Below are positions 47,930 through 57,125 of a DNA stretch of 64,000 nucleotides, piece by piece (position 1 is the stretch's first letter; every line of letters begins with the position of its first letter). Made by a program: the position numbers and the translations under genes. The stretch is from Colwellia sp. (lineage in GTDB: Bacteria > Pseudomonadota > Gammaproteobacteria > Enterobacterales > Alteromonadaceae). The notes under the pieces were generated by a model that did no database searches, was not told the origin of the DNA, and worked only from the letters and a program-made list of their open reading frames with translations. Location of the stretch: positions 1-64,000 of the forward strand of contig JALJPB010000016.1 of assembly GCA_022969175.1 (NCBI GenBank), written 5' to 3'.

Positions 47930-49084
47930 CTATTTGTATGGGCTCAGGTGGGCAGCATAAAACTCTGCTAAGTCAAGTTCTGGCAGCATTGCTGCAATCA
48001 CAAGTTGTGATCTGGCCAGTACATTAGGCTCGCCTAATCGACCACGTTGCCCCCATTTGATGACCAATTGCTCGCAGGTTATATCATCCGATAATAGATC
48101 GAAATTCGGAACGATGAGCACGTCCCCATCGGCATCAAATCTATATTTCAACATCAGCGAATCAAATGCCATCGCAGTATCCTCCCATTCGTTAGTGAAG
48201 CCGTAAGTAGCTGTTGAAATATCGGCTGCAAACTCAATGCCTACGTCAGTCGGTGTGTAATTTCGTTGTTCTGCCGATGACACCTCACCTTGGTAGAGCA
48301 CTTTAGCCAGCCCTTGCCACATAGTTGATGTTAAAGGAAATTGTTCAACTAGACGCTGATGAATGCATTGACCTCTATTTGTGATGTCATCTATGTTTTG
48401 CTGGAAGCTATTTGCAAGATCCAAATTAGCATGTTCACTTGATGGCATACAGTCGTTGGCATGCGCTAGTTCATGATAAAAAAGCGCTGATGCCCAGACC
48501 AGAATATCCTCTAAGTTCCGTTCTTCGTTTCCAGTCAAAGGATAATTTTTCCCCGCATAATGATTATTAATAACTAAACGTCCAATTTCTCTGAACTGCA
48601 GCTCGCTACCATTACCGACTCGAGGATCTGGTTGTTGGTTAATGGTCGCCTTTTCTTCATTAGTCAACCAAAGATAGGCAGGATCAATATAAATCGCACC
48701 TGTTTCTAGACGATAGTGAGCGGGTCGAATTTCTTGATGGATAACAATTGCCGTTGTTGCCCTTAATAACAACAGCATCTCTGCTGGCATAATGATAAGC
48801 AAATCACGCATCCGCTGCTTCATCCATGAATGCGAGACAACAACGCGGTCCATAACATCGTCAATGCTTGGCTTGATGTAATTTAGGCCAATGGGTGGTA
48901 GTTCATTTAAGCTACATGAATCACTGACATCCGTTATTGAAACACATCTGATGATATTGTCACTATAGGTTTCTGTACCGCTAGGAGGCTGCAGGTTGCT
49001 ATAATCTATGGTATTGGTATTGGTATTGGTATTGGTATTCGAATGTTCACCATCGCAGGCAACCAAGCCAAGCCAAGCCAACAC
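47930..49084 (-). CDS. Lipoprotein with HELAH metalloprotease-like motif; signal peptide out of frame with its ATG
   Basis: A 384-residue protein from a GTG start. An HELAH motif (FYHELAHANDCM, near residue 196) fits the HExxH zinc site of metallopeptidases; the third ligand is not certain. The frame begins MLAWLGLVACDG, with a lipobox-like LVAC, but the natural signal start ATG at 49107 (MKKILLILCW) is out of frame because of a (TTGGC)n repeat (see finding). Just after the Cys is a (AATACC)5 hexamer tract encoding NTNTNTNTNT. A decayed gene is also possible. Confidence 0.65.
   Translation of the reverse strand: MLAWLGLVACDGEHSNTNTNTNTNTIDYSNLQPPSGTETYSDNIIRCVSITDVSDSCSLNELPPIGLNYIKPSIDDVMDRVVVSHSWMKQRMRDLLIIMPAEMLLLLRATTAIVIHQEIRPAHYRLETGAIYIDPAYLWLTNEEKATINQQPDPRVGNGSELQFREIGRLVINNHYAGKNYPLTGNEERNLEDILVWASALFYHELAHANDCMPSSEHANLDLANSFQQNIDDITNRGQCIHQRLVEQFPLTSTMWQGLAKVLYQGEVSSAEQRNYTPTDVGIEFAADISTATYGFTNEWEDTAMAFDSLMLKYRFDADGDVLIVPNFDLLSDDITCEQLVIKWGQRGRLGEPNVLARSQLVIAAMLPELDLAEFYAAHLSPYK
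49010..49080 (-). repeat. Simple sequence repeats in the HELAH lipoprotein 5' end
   Basis: Two short tandem tracts: five AATACC hexamers (about 49010-49039, in-frame Asn-Thr repeats) and three TTGGC pentamers plus a TTGGT (about 49062-49081, in the signal peptide). The pentamer tract can shift the reading frame when it changes length. Confidence 0.7.
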
Positions 49085-49779
49085 AATATTAATAAAATCT
49101 TTTTCATATTTATTTTATTGACCGTTAAAACGGACTTCTCCATAAGTGACAGTGCAAATGAATTCACCTTAAATTCATAATTTGGAGTTAAGTTTAAACA
49201 GGATATTACGATAGAACAATGATGAATATATTAACGGCTTAACGATGAAAGTTAATCGGTATAATAGCAACAAAATCACCAGCACCAATACATTGATTTA
49301 TATGAAATCACATTAAAAAACACCCTTATTTCTACAGGCAATTTATTTTGTGAACCGTATACGAATTTTCGACTAACTGTAGAAAGGTGAGCAAAGATTT
49401 TGGTAATTATTTACTAAATAATTAACGAGAGCCGTATTTCCCAATCAGACATTATTTTCGAGCAAAAAGGGTAATAACATTTGCATATTATTACCCTTTT
49501 TAATAATTTTTATGTCAACAAACTTCATTGTACGCTCACTATTTCCTGGGATAGTAATGTTAAATTAATGCACAGAAGCAATAACAGGTAAGCATTTTTT
49601 AGAATGGAGCAAATTGATATAAATAGTTCTAGCAAAAACTATTTATATTCTTTATAACGGCTTAAAGCCGTTAATGACATCAAAACAACCCGTATTAACT
49701 TGAGTAAAAAAACCTATGATATCTAACTTGACTATGGGTAAGTTATTTATTCCCACAGTCAATAAATTCAATTAGCTCA
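49085..49779. other. 695-bp gap with hairpins
   Basis: No gene recognised. Besides the terminator repeat at 49464-49501, two small dyads lie downstream of the serine hydrolase gene: AAATAGTT/AACTATTT (49621-49643) and TAACGGCTT/AAGCCGTTA (49655-49673). Confidence 0.45.
49464..49501 (-). terminator. Terminator repeat copy F
   Basis: AAAAAGGGTAATAA (49464-49477) pairs perfectly with TTATTACCCTTTTT (49488-49501), 14 bp, 10-base loop. The flank CAGACATTATTTTCGAGC resembles the ACATAATGTCCGATC flank of copies C and D. No fdx-like segment is attached. Confidence 0.75.
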
Positions 49780-51294
49780 CTAGTTTAAACGCTCAGCGTA
49801 TTGACCATGCTCCCAGAATCGAATGGCCTTACCCTGCTTATCTAGTTCAAAGTATGCACTATGAAGCTCTTCACCGTTTTTAGAAATCACCCGAAAAACA
49901 TGACCTTCTTCATGTTTTAATTTAAGAGGTCTTTGATTAGGCTTATCATCAAATAAATCAATTCCTTTCAAACCATCGGAGGTAGCAGCAATAGCGATAC
50001 TCCATGGCCAACCCTCAAGCCCAAACACTCCTTCATAAATACTAAGGTCAACAATTTCTTGAGACGTGTCATTACTCAATTTTTTAATACTAGAACCATC
50101 TGGTACTGAATTGTTATTATCAGAAGCTTCATCAGCTTGTGTTTTAGCTGCTTGTTTAATGGGTTCGCTTAGCAGTGCATGTAATCCTTTGGTCAATTTA
50201 CTCGGGCTGACGTCATTGACATTCACCATAGCGATAATAGCCAGCTTATCCTGCACTCGGGTCACAAAAGAAGTCCTATATCCTGGGCAATAACCACCAT
50301 GACCAACAAAGGTTTTATTATTATCTTGCCAGAGAGCGAAACCAAATCCCCAAGTGGCACCATCCATATCGGGTGCAGTCCATTGTACTCTTTGCATTTC
50401 TCTTAAGGTGGTGGCTTTTAAGATATCTTCACCACCTTTTTCTTGCAACCTGAACTGCCAGCTAGCAAATTTTGCTAGATCATTGGCGCTAGATGCAAAA
50501 CCTGCCGCTGGCGCAAGAGCTTTAACTTCATAAGGGCCAACCTCATCACGATGACCTTGTGCATTACGCAACTTATAACCTGCCGCAAAAGATTTACCGT
50601 ATTCTTCGATGGGCAGTTCACTGGTGGTATTTGTCATTTTTAAAGGAGTAAGAATATTGTTTTTTATATAAGTATGAAAATCAGTTCCTGAAGCTTGAGC
50701 AATCGCTTCACCAGCAAGGCTTAAACCTAAGTTTGAATATTGAAAACGCTCATAGGGTTTATACAAAGGTTTTTGTTTTCCAGTCCCTTGTTGAAGGGTT
50801 TTATGACTAGGGAATTTAGTATCCACCCAATAAGGGGTAACAGCTTCACGGGGCAGCCCTGAAACATGGGATAGAATATTCCTCAAGGTAACTGGCTCTT
50901 CTTGATTTTTATGCTGCGGCATTTTGTACCAGGGTAAAATTGAATTAATAGGTGCATCAATGGACAATTTATTTTTATCACGTAATTGCATTACACCTAT
51001 GCTGGTAAATAATTTGGAGACTGAGCAGATACTATATTTAGTATCTGCTGTGGCTTTTACTTTTCCTTTTAAACTAGAAAATCCAAACCCTTCTGACCAA
51101 ACAACTTCCTGATCATAAACCACTGCAATGGATGCTCCAGGGACACCATCATATTCCAACTGGTTTTTTATCCATTCGCGGGCAAGGTTAATGTTCGCTT
51201 TCACATCTTTATCGTCTTTCACCTGGGCCTGGATATTACCAGTGATCATTATTAGAATTGAAAAAATTAAATAGCTTTTATTTTTTACCTTCAT
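49780..51294 (-). CDS. Exported S12-family serine hydrolase (beta-lactamase/penicillin-binding-like)
   Basis: A 504-residue secreted hydrolase, paralogue of the gene at 42588. The signal peptide ends at NIQA-QV. Catalytic motifs: Ser91-Lys94 (CSVSKLF), YSN (RFQYSNLGLSLAG) and HGG (FVGHGGYCPGYRTS). A C-terminal beta-rich domain follows a Ser/Asn-rich linker (DEASDNNNSVPDGS). It probably hydrolyses amides or esters in the periplasm; lactamase activity is not implied. It is transcribed alone, with copy F and two dyads downstream. Confidence 0.88.
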   Translation of the reverse strand: MKVKNKSYLIFSILIMITGNIQAQVKDDKDVKANINLAREWIKNQLEYDGVPGASIAVVYDQEVVWSEGFGFSSLKGKVKATADTKYSICSVSKLFTSIGVMQLRDKNKLSIDAPINSILPWYKMPQHKNQEEPVTLRNILSHVSGLPREAVTPYWVDTKFPSHKTLQQGTGKQKPLYKPYERFQYSNLGLSLAGEAIAQASGTDFHTYIKNNILTPLKMTNTTSELPIEEYGKSFAAGYKLRNAQGHRDEVGPYEVKALAPAAGFASSANDLAKFASWQFRLQEKGGEDILKATTLREMQRVQWTAPDMDGATWGFGFALWQDNNKTFVGHGGYCPGYRTSFVTRVQDKLAIIAMVNVNDVSPSKLTKGLHALLSEPIKQAAKTQADEASDNNNSVPDGSSIKKLSNDTSQEIVDLSIYEGVFGLEGWPWSIAIAATSDGLKGIDLFDDKPNQRPLKLKHEEGHVFRVISKNGEELHSAYFELDKQGKAIRFWEHGQYAERLN

Positions 51295-51889
51295 AATTGC
51301 CTTCCTACTTGTGTAGATAATCCTTTTTAGAAAACAAGTATAGAAGAGAATATTGAGATTAGTTTTTAATGTTATTAAGCAACTGAATAGCCTAACTCAG
51401 TATTTTGTTTAACTGCTTCAATTTTAAATGCTTAGGTAAACCGTTTGCTCTTGCTCATAAACACCTCTAGTTGAAGTTACGGGCAAAAGATAGATAACCG
51501 AAACCTATCAAGATAATGACTTTCACCAGACATAATGTCCGATCAAAAAAGGGTAATAACAGTGAAGTTATTACCCTCTTAATTATTCCAAAGTGAACAT
51601 ACGATGAGATATAACTACCTAAACAAACTATAGACTAATGATTCTCAGATTCCATATTAATGGCATGTTCACTTTAAGATAAAAAAATTAGCTTCAGCTA
51701 ATTACCACGAAGCATTCAAAATTTACTAGTAAAAATAATCTAACCAAACGCTTACTTAGGATACGGGAGCTGTCATAAATTTGATACTCTATGTTGAAAA
51801 GAGACCAAGCGCCTTAGGATGTTTAATTTGTTCGATTTAATTTTAATGACTTAGAGCCTGTAAAAAAGTCTATTACAGGCCTTAATAAA
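51295..51889. other. 595-bp gap holding repeat copy C
   Basis: No gene recognised. It contains the 150-bp repeat copy C (51531-51681), listed separately, and otherwise AT-rich sequence. Confidence 0.5.
51531..51681 (-). repeat. Repeat copy C: near-duplicate of the fdx 3' end and its terminator
   Basis: From 51531 to about 51660 it matches 53816-53950 almost base for base, apart from a 4-bp indel and a few substitutions. It includes the terminator hairpin (51551-51560 with 51567-51576) and the last ~30 bp of fdx (51635-51664, reading INMESENH and a stop). Beyond that it switches to the arm ATGTTCACTTTAAGATA shared with copies A and B, not to fdx coding sequence. Confidence 0.85.
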
Positions 51890-52912
51890 CTACAACGTTA
51901 TACTATATTCCTTGAAAATCTTTACTATTTCACTTCGCAAATGTCTAAGCGTTGATTTATTTCCATCACTTGATATTCCAATATAGGTAATATTCTTTTT
52001 TAAATTTGTATGTTTTACAATATGGTGACTCGGGTTACTGCCATCATGCTCTAATACAGTTACCCTATTATCTTCAGTATAAAATCGACCAAAATCTAAG
52101 TTAGCGTGGTGTAATTTGTTAGACAAAGGATGCTGCTTTAAAAAACTTGTAATAGGTATACCTGATAATAAACGACCGCTAAGTAAACCTTGCTCCCACT
52201 TTAGTAGATCACTAGTAGTTGTGTAAATTGTTACTCCGTTTATTGACGTTGGGTGATCCCCAAATACAATTCGATTATCTAACTCTGACAAATTAGTAAT
52301 TTGAATAGTATCCTTCATGCCTAAGGGGGTTAAAAGGGTATTGTTGAGGTAATCGCTAAAAGTGAGTTTTGTTATTTTTTCTATAATGAGAGCTCTTAAC
52401 ACCACATTTAAATTTCCATAAAGATATGTACTTCCGGGCGAAAACTGTAATTTCTCTATCTTTAGTATTTGAGAGATGACTTGCTCAGTTGTCATATTTT
52501 CTAACCATTTTATTTTGGGTAATCCAGAGGTATGTGAGAGTAAGTGCTCAATCGTTACCTCCGAAGCCCAAGCAGGCAAATCTTTTAAATAATTGGAAAC
52601 AGGTTCACTAAACAAAACGAGTCCTTGCTGCTTAAGCTTTAAAAGAGCAAAAGTTGTAAATTCCTTTCCTACTGAACCACTGCTAAATAAGTGCTTATCA
52701 TTTAGTGGTATATTTCTATATTGATCTGCGTAACCAATTGTATTTGAGTAAATTATATTTTCATTATGACTAACTATAATTGCTCCATTAAATTTTTTAT
52801 TCTTGATGACCTCTTCTACAGTTTTTGTGATCTTGTTTTCAAAGGTTTCTGCTAATGACATATTTGCTATTAATAAAGTCAGTATTATTAACGTTTTCAT
52901 ATATAAATTCAT
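51890..52912 (-). CDS. Exported S12-family serine hydrolase, short form
   Basis: A 340-residue secreted beta-lactamase-like serine hydrolase. The signal peptide ends at NMSLA-ET. Catalytic motifs: Ser80-Lys83 (GSVGKEF), YGN (STYLYGNLNVVLRAL), and a degenerate third motif EHDGSNPSH in place of HxG/KTG. LLSHTSGLPKI is typical of the family. It lacks the extra C-terminal domain of the two larger paralogues. With the XRE gene upstream it forms a small unit flanked by direct repeats C and D. Confidence 0.87.
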   Translation of the reverse strand: MNLYMKTLIILTLLIANMSLAETFENKITKTVEEVIKNKKFNGAIIVSHNENIIYSNTIGYADQYRNIPLNDKHLFSSGSVGKEFTTFALLKLKQQGLVLFSEPVSNYLKDLPAWASEVTIEHLLSHTSGLPKIKWLENMTTEQVISQILKIEKLQFSPGSTYLYGNLNVVLRALIIEKITKLTFSDYLNNTLLTPLGMKDTIQITNLSELDNRIVFGDHPTSINGVTIYTTTSDLLKWEQGLLSGRLLSGIPITSFLKQHPLSNKLHHANLDFGRFYTEDNRVTVLEHDGSNPSHHIVKHTNLKKNITYIGISSDGNKSTLRHLRSEIVKIFKEYSITL

Positions 52913-52990
52913 TTTAAGGCTCTCTGCCAGTACTGTTACTTTGGGTAAATAGTACAGACTTAAAAATTGGTAAATTATTCTAGGAAGGTT

Positions 52991-53692
52991 TTATTGTTCG
53001 GTTGAAATTTGGCTTTGAAGTATATATTCCAGACGGTTTTTCAGTGGTCGAATCCAGATCTCTGCAAATAATATGGCGTACACTAGAGGACGGATTAAAT
53101 AAGTAAGGTAATCTACGATATGATCAGGCTCAATATCCGTATGTACAGCAATTGTTAACCCACAAACAATAGCGCTAACTAAACCGACAATGTATAAATA
53201 ATCAATCAAAGATTTTGCTTGTAAAACTAATTGATTTAAACCTGCATATTCCTTAGGAAATTTGACAATCCACCCTGTAGCCATGATGAGAGATTTAGTT
53301 TTATTAAACCCAAATGATACAAAAGAGAAAATAATAGATAAGCCTAATACCAAACCTGCACTTATCATTTCCCATGTCTTATATTTTGCGGTAAGTTCAA
53401 TGACCATTGAAGCAACAAAAATCAAAACCACAAGACCCAGCAAACCAGCCCAGTTTATATTTTGATTGTCCGATTTTAATTGGGGGGCAACTTCAAACTT
53501 CTCTTGTTGCAAATCTTTAGGACTTAATTCAAAAGCAGATGCAAGTGCCAAGGCTGACTCTAATGATGCATTGCCTTCTTTCTCAATTCTTTGAATTGTT
53601 CTTTCACCTAAGCCTGCAATGATTGCTAGCTTCTCTTGCGACCAGCCTCTTTCTTTTCTTAAAAAAACAATTTTTTCTTTTGACAGTTTCAT
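52991..53692 (-). CDS. XRE-type HTH regulator with membrane domain
   Basis: A 233-residue protein: an N-terminal XRE helix-turn-helix (VFLRKERGWSQEKLAIIAGL, then RTIQRIEKEG) and four hydrophobic helices from about residue 78 to 225. It is a membrane-tethered regulator of a type often found beside the gene it controls; here the short serine hydrolase follows 78 bp downstream. GGAAATGAG supplies the ribosome site. Confidence 0.87.
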   Translation of the reverse strand: MKLSKEKIVFLRKERGWSQEKLAIIAGLGERTIQRIEKEGNASLESALALASAFELSPKDLQQEKFEVAPQLKSDNQNINWAGLLGLVVLIFVASMVIELTAKYKTWEMISAGLVLGLSIIFSFVSFGFNKTKSLIMATGWIVKFPKEYAGLNQLVLQAKSLIDYLYIVGLVSAIVCGLTIAVHTDIEPDHIVDYLTYLIRPLVYAILFAEIWIRPLKNRLEYILQSQISTEQ

Positions 53693-53832
53693 CTCATTTC
53701 CAAATAACAGCTTAATAGTTGTTAACTAAATTATCAGATAATAAATATAATACCACGCCATGCATCCGCCAAGTGCCGCCACCTAGCCGCCAGAGCTCAA
53801 ACAAGTTTCAATAAAACATAATGTCCGATCAA

Positions 53833-53866
53833 AAAAGGGTAATAACAGTGAAGTTATTACCCTTTT
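53833..53866 (-). terminator. Terminator of the isc operon (repeat copy D)
   Basis: AAAAGGGTAATAAC (53833-53846) pairs perfectly with GTTATTACCCTTTT (53853-53866), 6-base loop. On the minus strand it ends in TTTTTT. It lies about 60 bp after the fdx stop. Confidence 0.88.
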
Positions 53867-53924
53867 AATTATCCTAAAGTGAACATACGATGAGATATAA
53901 CTGACTACCTAAACAAACTATAGA

Positions 53925-54263
53925 CTAATGATTCTCTGAAACCATATTAATGGTGTATTTAGGAATTTCCACTACTAGGTCTTCATCAGCAACAATGGTC
54001 TGACAACCTAGGCGAGATTCAGGCTCTAAGCCCCACGCTTTATCTAACAAGTCATCTTCAAGCTCATCGCTCTCTTCTAGCGAATCAAAACCTTCTCGAA
54101 CAATAATATGGCAAGTGGTGCAGGCACATACTTTTTCACAAGCATGTTCAATATCAATGTGGTTTTCTAAGGCAATATTTAAAACACTGTCGCCAGTTTT
54201 TGCTTCAACTACAGCACCATCTGGGCATAAGACTTCATGGGGTAAAAAGATAATTTTTGGCAT
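53925..54263 (-). CDS. fdx: ISC-type [2Fe-2S] ferredoxin Fdx
   Basis: A 112-residue adrenodoxin-type ferredoxin that donates electrons during Fe-S cluster assembly on IscU. Cluster ligands are the cysteines in HACEKVCACTTCH and the fourth in RLGCQ. It ends VVEIPKYTINMVSENH, the same length as E. coli Fdx. It is the last gene of the isc operon, 6 bp after hscA. No iscX follows: instead the accessory region begins, and the fdx end sequence is repeated several times there. Confidence 0.95.
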   Translation of the reverse strand: MPKIIFLPHEVLCPDGAVVEAKTGDSVLNIALENHIDIEHACEKVCACTTCHIIVREGFDSLEESDELEDDLLDKAWGLEPESRLGCQTIVADEDLVVEIPKYTINMVSENH

Positions 54264-54269
54264 TTTTGA

Positions 54270-56129
54270 TTAGACCTCGTCAACAGATTGGCCGCTCAGT
54301 GCCGTGCGAATGGATGAGTCCATGCGACGTTCAGCAAAAGTGGCCGTTGAATCGTTTAAAATTTCGATGGCTGATTCAATATCGTCAGCCACATCGGTAA
54401 GTGCTATTTTTGCAAGTGATGAAATAGCTTCTTCAATTACAATTATTTCGTCTTTAGATAACAACGCGGCATCGTCAACCAGGGCTGCTTGAATAGACTC
54501 GATCACTCGAGAAGCTTCAACTTGTTGCTCTTTTACCATTCGTGCTTGAATATCTTCTTTGGCATTAGTCATTGAGTCAATAATCATTTGAGTGATTTTT
54601 TTATCATCTAAACCAAATGAAGGTTTAACTTCTATTTTAGACTCAACACCGGTTGATTTTTCCATGGCAGATACTTCTAATAAACCATCAGCATCTACTT
54701 TAAAGGTAACACGGATATGCGCCGCGCCAGCGGTCATTGGCGGGATACCACGAAGTTCAAAACGAGCAAGCGAGCGGCAATCGTCAACGAGCTCACGCTC
54801 TCCTTGTAAAACATGAATAGCCATTGCTGTTTGGCCATCTTTGAAGGTAGTAAATTCTTGCGCTTTAGCAACAGGGATAGTGGTATTGCGATCAATCACT
54901 TTCTCCACTAAGCCGCCCATAGTCTCTAAGCCTAAAGACAGAGGGATTACATCAAGTAACAACATTTCTGAATCTGGTTTATTGCCTGCTAATATATCGG
55001 CTTGAATAGCAGCGCCAACGGCAACTACTTTATCAGGGTCAATTGAGGTTAACGGCAATTTGTTAAAGTGCTTTTCAACTTCACTACGTACTAATGGTAC
55101 ACGAGTAGAACCGCCAACCATAACCACTTCAATAACGTCATCAACTGTTATTTCTGCATCTTTTAGTGTACGCCGACAGGCTCTCAAGGTTTTATTAACT
55201 AAGCTGCCAATTAAACCGTTAAATGTTTCTTTGCTTAAGCTCATTGACCATGCTTTATCATCAATGGTTAAGTTAACTTCAACTTGATTATTTTGTGAAA
55301 GCTGCTCTTTAGCAATACAAGCTTGTTGCGATAGTTGACGCTCCATTGCATTTGATAACGGGCGCGTTAAATTGGCTTGTTCAATTATATGATCCACTAG
55401 GACTACATCGAAGTCGTCACCGCCAAGTGCAGAATCACCGCCAGTGGCTAATACTTCAAATACGCCTCGGTTTAATCTTAAAATTGAGATGTCAAACGTA
55501 CCGCCACCTAAATCAAAGATAGCAATGATGCCTTCTTGGCCTGAGTCTAAACCATAAGCTACCGCGGCAGCGGTTGGCTCATTTAACAAACGTAAAACAT
55601 TTAACCCTGCTATTTTAGCGGCATCCTTTGTACTTTGGCGTTGAGCATCGTCAAAATGCGCCGGAACGGTAATTACCACACCGGTTAACTCGCCACCCAG
55701 TGCTTGTTCTGCACGAGCATTTAAGTTTTTCAAAATTTCGGCTGAAACTTGTACTGGATTAATTAAGCCTTGACGCGTTTGAATTTCAGGATGATTTTCA
55801 TCTCCACTAAATGAGTATGGTAGAGATGGATATTTACTTTGAATATCTTTTAATGAGCGACCGATCAAACGCTTTGCCGAAACAATGGTATTTTCAGCAT
55901 CGCTAATGGCAAACTTTTTAGCTTGTTCACCAACCAAGATTTCACCTTCTTGATAGCTAACAACTGATGGAAGAATATCGTTACCCGCATCATCATTAAG
56001 AGTTTGCGCTTCACCACTTTTAACACTAGCGACTAATGAGTTAGTGGTACCTAAATCAATACCTGCAGCTAATCGATGTTCATGTGGAACCGTACTTTGT
56101 CCCGGCTCTGCAATTTGTAATAAGGCCAT
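54270..56129 (-). CDS. hscA: Fe-S assembly chaperone HscA (Hsp66)
   Basis: A 619-residue Hsp70-type chaperone specialised for IscU. It has the ATPase signature [15 protein letters not shown], the second [14 protein letters not shown], and [14 protein letters not shown], followed by the substrate-binding domain. It binds the IscU LPPVK motif and with HscB drives cluster release. The start is ATG 56129 ([10 protein letters not shown]), as in E. coli; the frame is open 24 bp further to a TTG. Length matches E. coli (616). Confidence 0.96.
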   Translation of the reverse strand: MALLQIAEPGQSTVPHEHRLAAGIDLGTTNSLVASVKSGEAQTLNDDAGNDILPSVVSYQEGEILVGEQAKKFAISDAENTIVSAKRLIGRSLKDIQSKYPSLPYSFSGDENHPEIQTRQGLINPVQVSAEILKNLNARAEQALGGELTGVVITVPAHFDDAQRQSTKDAAKIAGLNVLRLLNEPTAAAVAYGLDSGQEGIIAIFDLGGGTFDISILRLNRGVFEVLATGGDSALGGDDFDVVLVDHIIEQANLTRPLSNAMERQLSQQACIAKEQLSQNNQVEVNLTIDDKAWSMSLSKETFNGLIGSLVNKTLRACRRTLKDAEITVDDVIEVVMVGGSTRVPLVRSEVEKHFNKLPLTSIDPDKVVAVGAAIQADILAGNKPDSEMLLLDVIPLSLGLETMGGLVEKVIDRNTTIPVAKAQEFTTFKDGQTAMAIHVLQGERELVDDCRSLARFELRGIPPMTAGAAHIRVTFKVDADGLLEVSAMEKSTGVESKIEVKPSFGLDDKKITQMIIDSMTNAKEDIQARMVKEQQVEASRVIESIQAALVDDAALLSKDEIIVIEEAISSLAKIALTDVADDIESAIEILNDSTATFAERRMDSSIRTALSGQSVDEV

Positions 56130-56182
56130 AATTATTTCTTGTTTTTTTGTCAAATTTAACGTTTGCTGATGCCAATCGAAGG

Positions 56183-56710
56183 CTAGTCGTCGAATAAAAG
56201 ATCTTCCAAACGATCAAGCTCTACGTGCAATTTTTGATAAAATTTTAATTTACGTAAATCTTCAACTGCTAATTTATCAGCCGCAGAGTTACATTCAGTC
56301 AACTTGATCTGTAAAGCTTTAAATAATAGTGAAAACTCACTATCAAGGGTTTGATTAATTTCAAATACCGCAGCATCAATATCATCAGCAAACTTCACTT
56401 CTGCTAACATTTCACGTAGTTCCATTTGACGCATTAAGAACGCATTATCACTAAATGACGTTTGTTCGTTAGGCATTTCTGTACCACGGAGTTTTAGCAT
56501 GTAACCCGCACGCTTTAGCGGGTTTTTCAAGGTTTGATAAGCATCATTAATCATTGCTGATTTTTGTACCGCAATTAATTTTTCTTGATTTGTGCCATTG
56601 GCAAAACGGTCTGGATGCACCGCTTTTTGTAGTGTCTGGTAAACCTCTAATAATTTCGTATTATCTAAGGTGAATTTTTCTGATAAACCAAAAAGCTGAA
56701 AATAATTCAA
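56183..56710 (-). CDS. hscB: Co-chaperone HscB (J-domain, Hsc20)
   Basis: A 175-residue J-protein partner of HscA that brings IscU to the chaperone. The N-terminal J domain includes MNYFQLFGL and the essential HPD motif ([11 protein letters not shown]); the C-terminal three-helix domain ([10 protein letters not shown]) binds IscU. Length is as in E. coli (171). It lies between iscA and hscA. Confidence 0.95.
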   Translation of the reverse strand: MNYFQLFGLSEKFTLDNTKLLEVYQTLQKAVHPDRFANGTNQEKLIAVQKSAMINDAYQTLKNPLKRAGYMLKLRGTEMPNEQTSFSDNAFLMRQMELREMLAEVKFADDIDAAVFEINQTLDSEFSLLFKALQIKLTECNSAADKLAVEDLRKLKFYQKLHVELDRLEDLLFDD

Positions 56711-56745
56711 AACTAACTCATTTATTTGTGTATCGGTTTAAAAAC

Positions 56746-56774
56746 TAAAAATCGACCTGTGGGCCGACTTTTAT
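56746..56774 (-). terminator. Terminator-like hairpin inside the isc operon, between iscA and hscB
   Basis: Minus strand: AAAAGTCGGCC-CACA-GGTCGATTTTT. The stem has one bulged G and one G-U pair and ends in a five-U run. It could reduce transcription into hscB-hscA-fdx relative to iscRSUA. Confidence 0.5.
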
Positions 56775-56794
56775 AGTAGTTATAATGTAGAAAT

Positions 56795-57118
56795 TTAAAC
56801 GTTAAAACTTTCACCACAACCACACTCGCCTTTAGCGTTAGGGTTAGTAAATTTAAAACCTTCGTTTAAACCTTCTTTTACAAAATCTAATTCAATACCA
56901 TCAAGATAGACTAAACTTTTAGCATCGATAATAATGTTGACGTCTTCAATGGTGAAAAGCTCATCATCCTCATTTAAGTCATCAACAAATTCAAGTACAT
57001 AAGCCAAACCAGAACATCCGGTGGTTTTTATACCCAAACGTAAACCAAGACCCTTGCCTCGGTTTACCATAAACGATTTAACTCGATCTGCCGCAGCAGA
57101 CGTCATGGTTACTGACAT
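56795..57118 (-). CDS. iscA: Fe-S cluster carrier IscA
   Basis: A 107-residue A-type carrier that binds and delivers Fe-S clusters. The three conserved cysteines are present: [11 protein letters not shown] and GECGCGESF at the C-terminus. The start is ATG 57118 ([13 protein letters not shown]), giving the E. coli length; the frame is open 39 bp further upstream. It starts 7 bp after iscU. Confidence 0.96.
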   Translation of the reverse strand: MSVTMTSAAADRVKSFMVNRGKGLGLRLGIKTTGCSGLAYVLEFVDDLNEDDELFTIEDVNIIIDAKSLVYLDGIELDFVKEGLNEGFKFTNPNAKGECGCGESFNV

Positions 57119-57125
57119 TTTACAC

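Noticed and set aside
41584-53866. Insertion-sequence ends
   Set aside because: The recurring motif includes a terminator stem and fdx coding bases, and no transposase frame lies between copies.
26683-53960. Integron-like cassette array (genes followed by a common hairpin repeat)
   Set aside because: Genes lie on both strands, repeats are few and of unequal structure, no attC core (GTTRRRY) or intI is seen; the match to the fdx end fits integration scars better.
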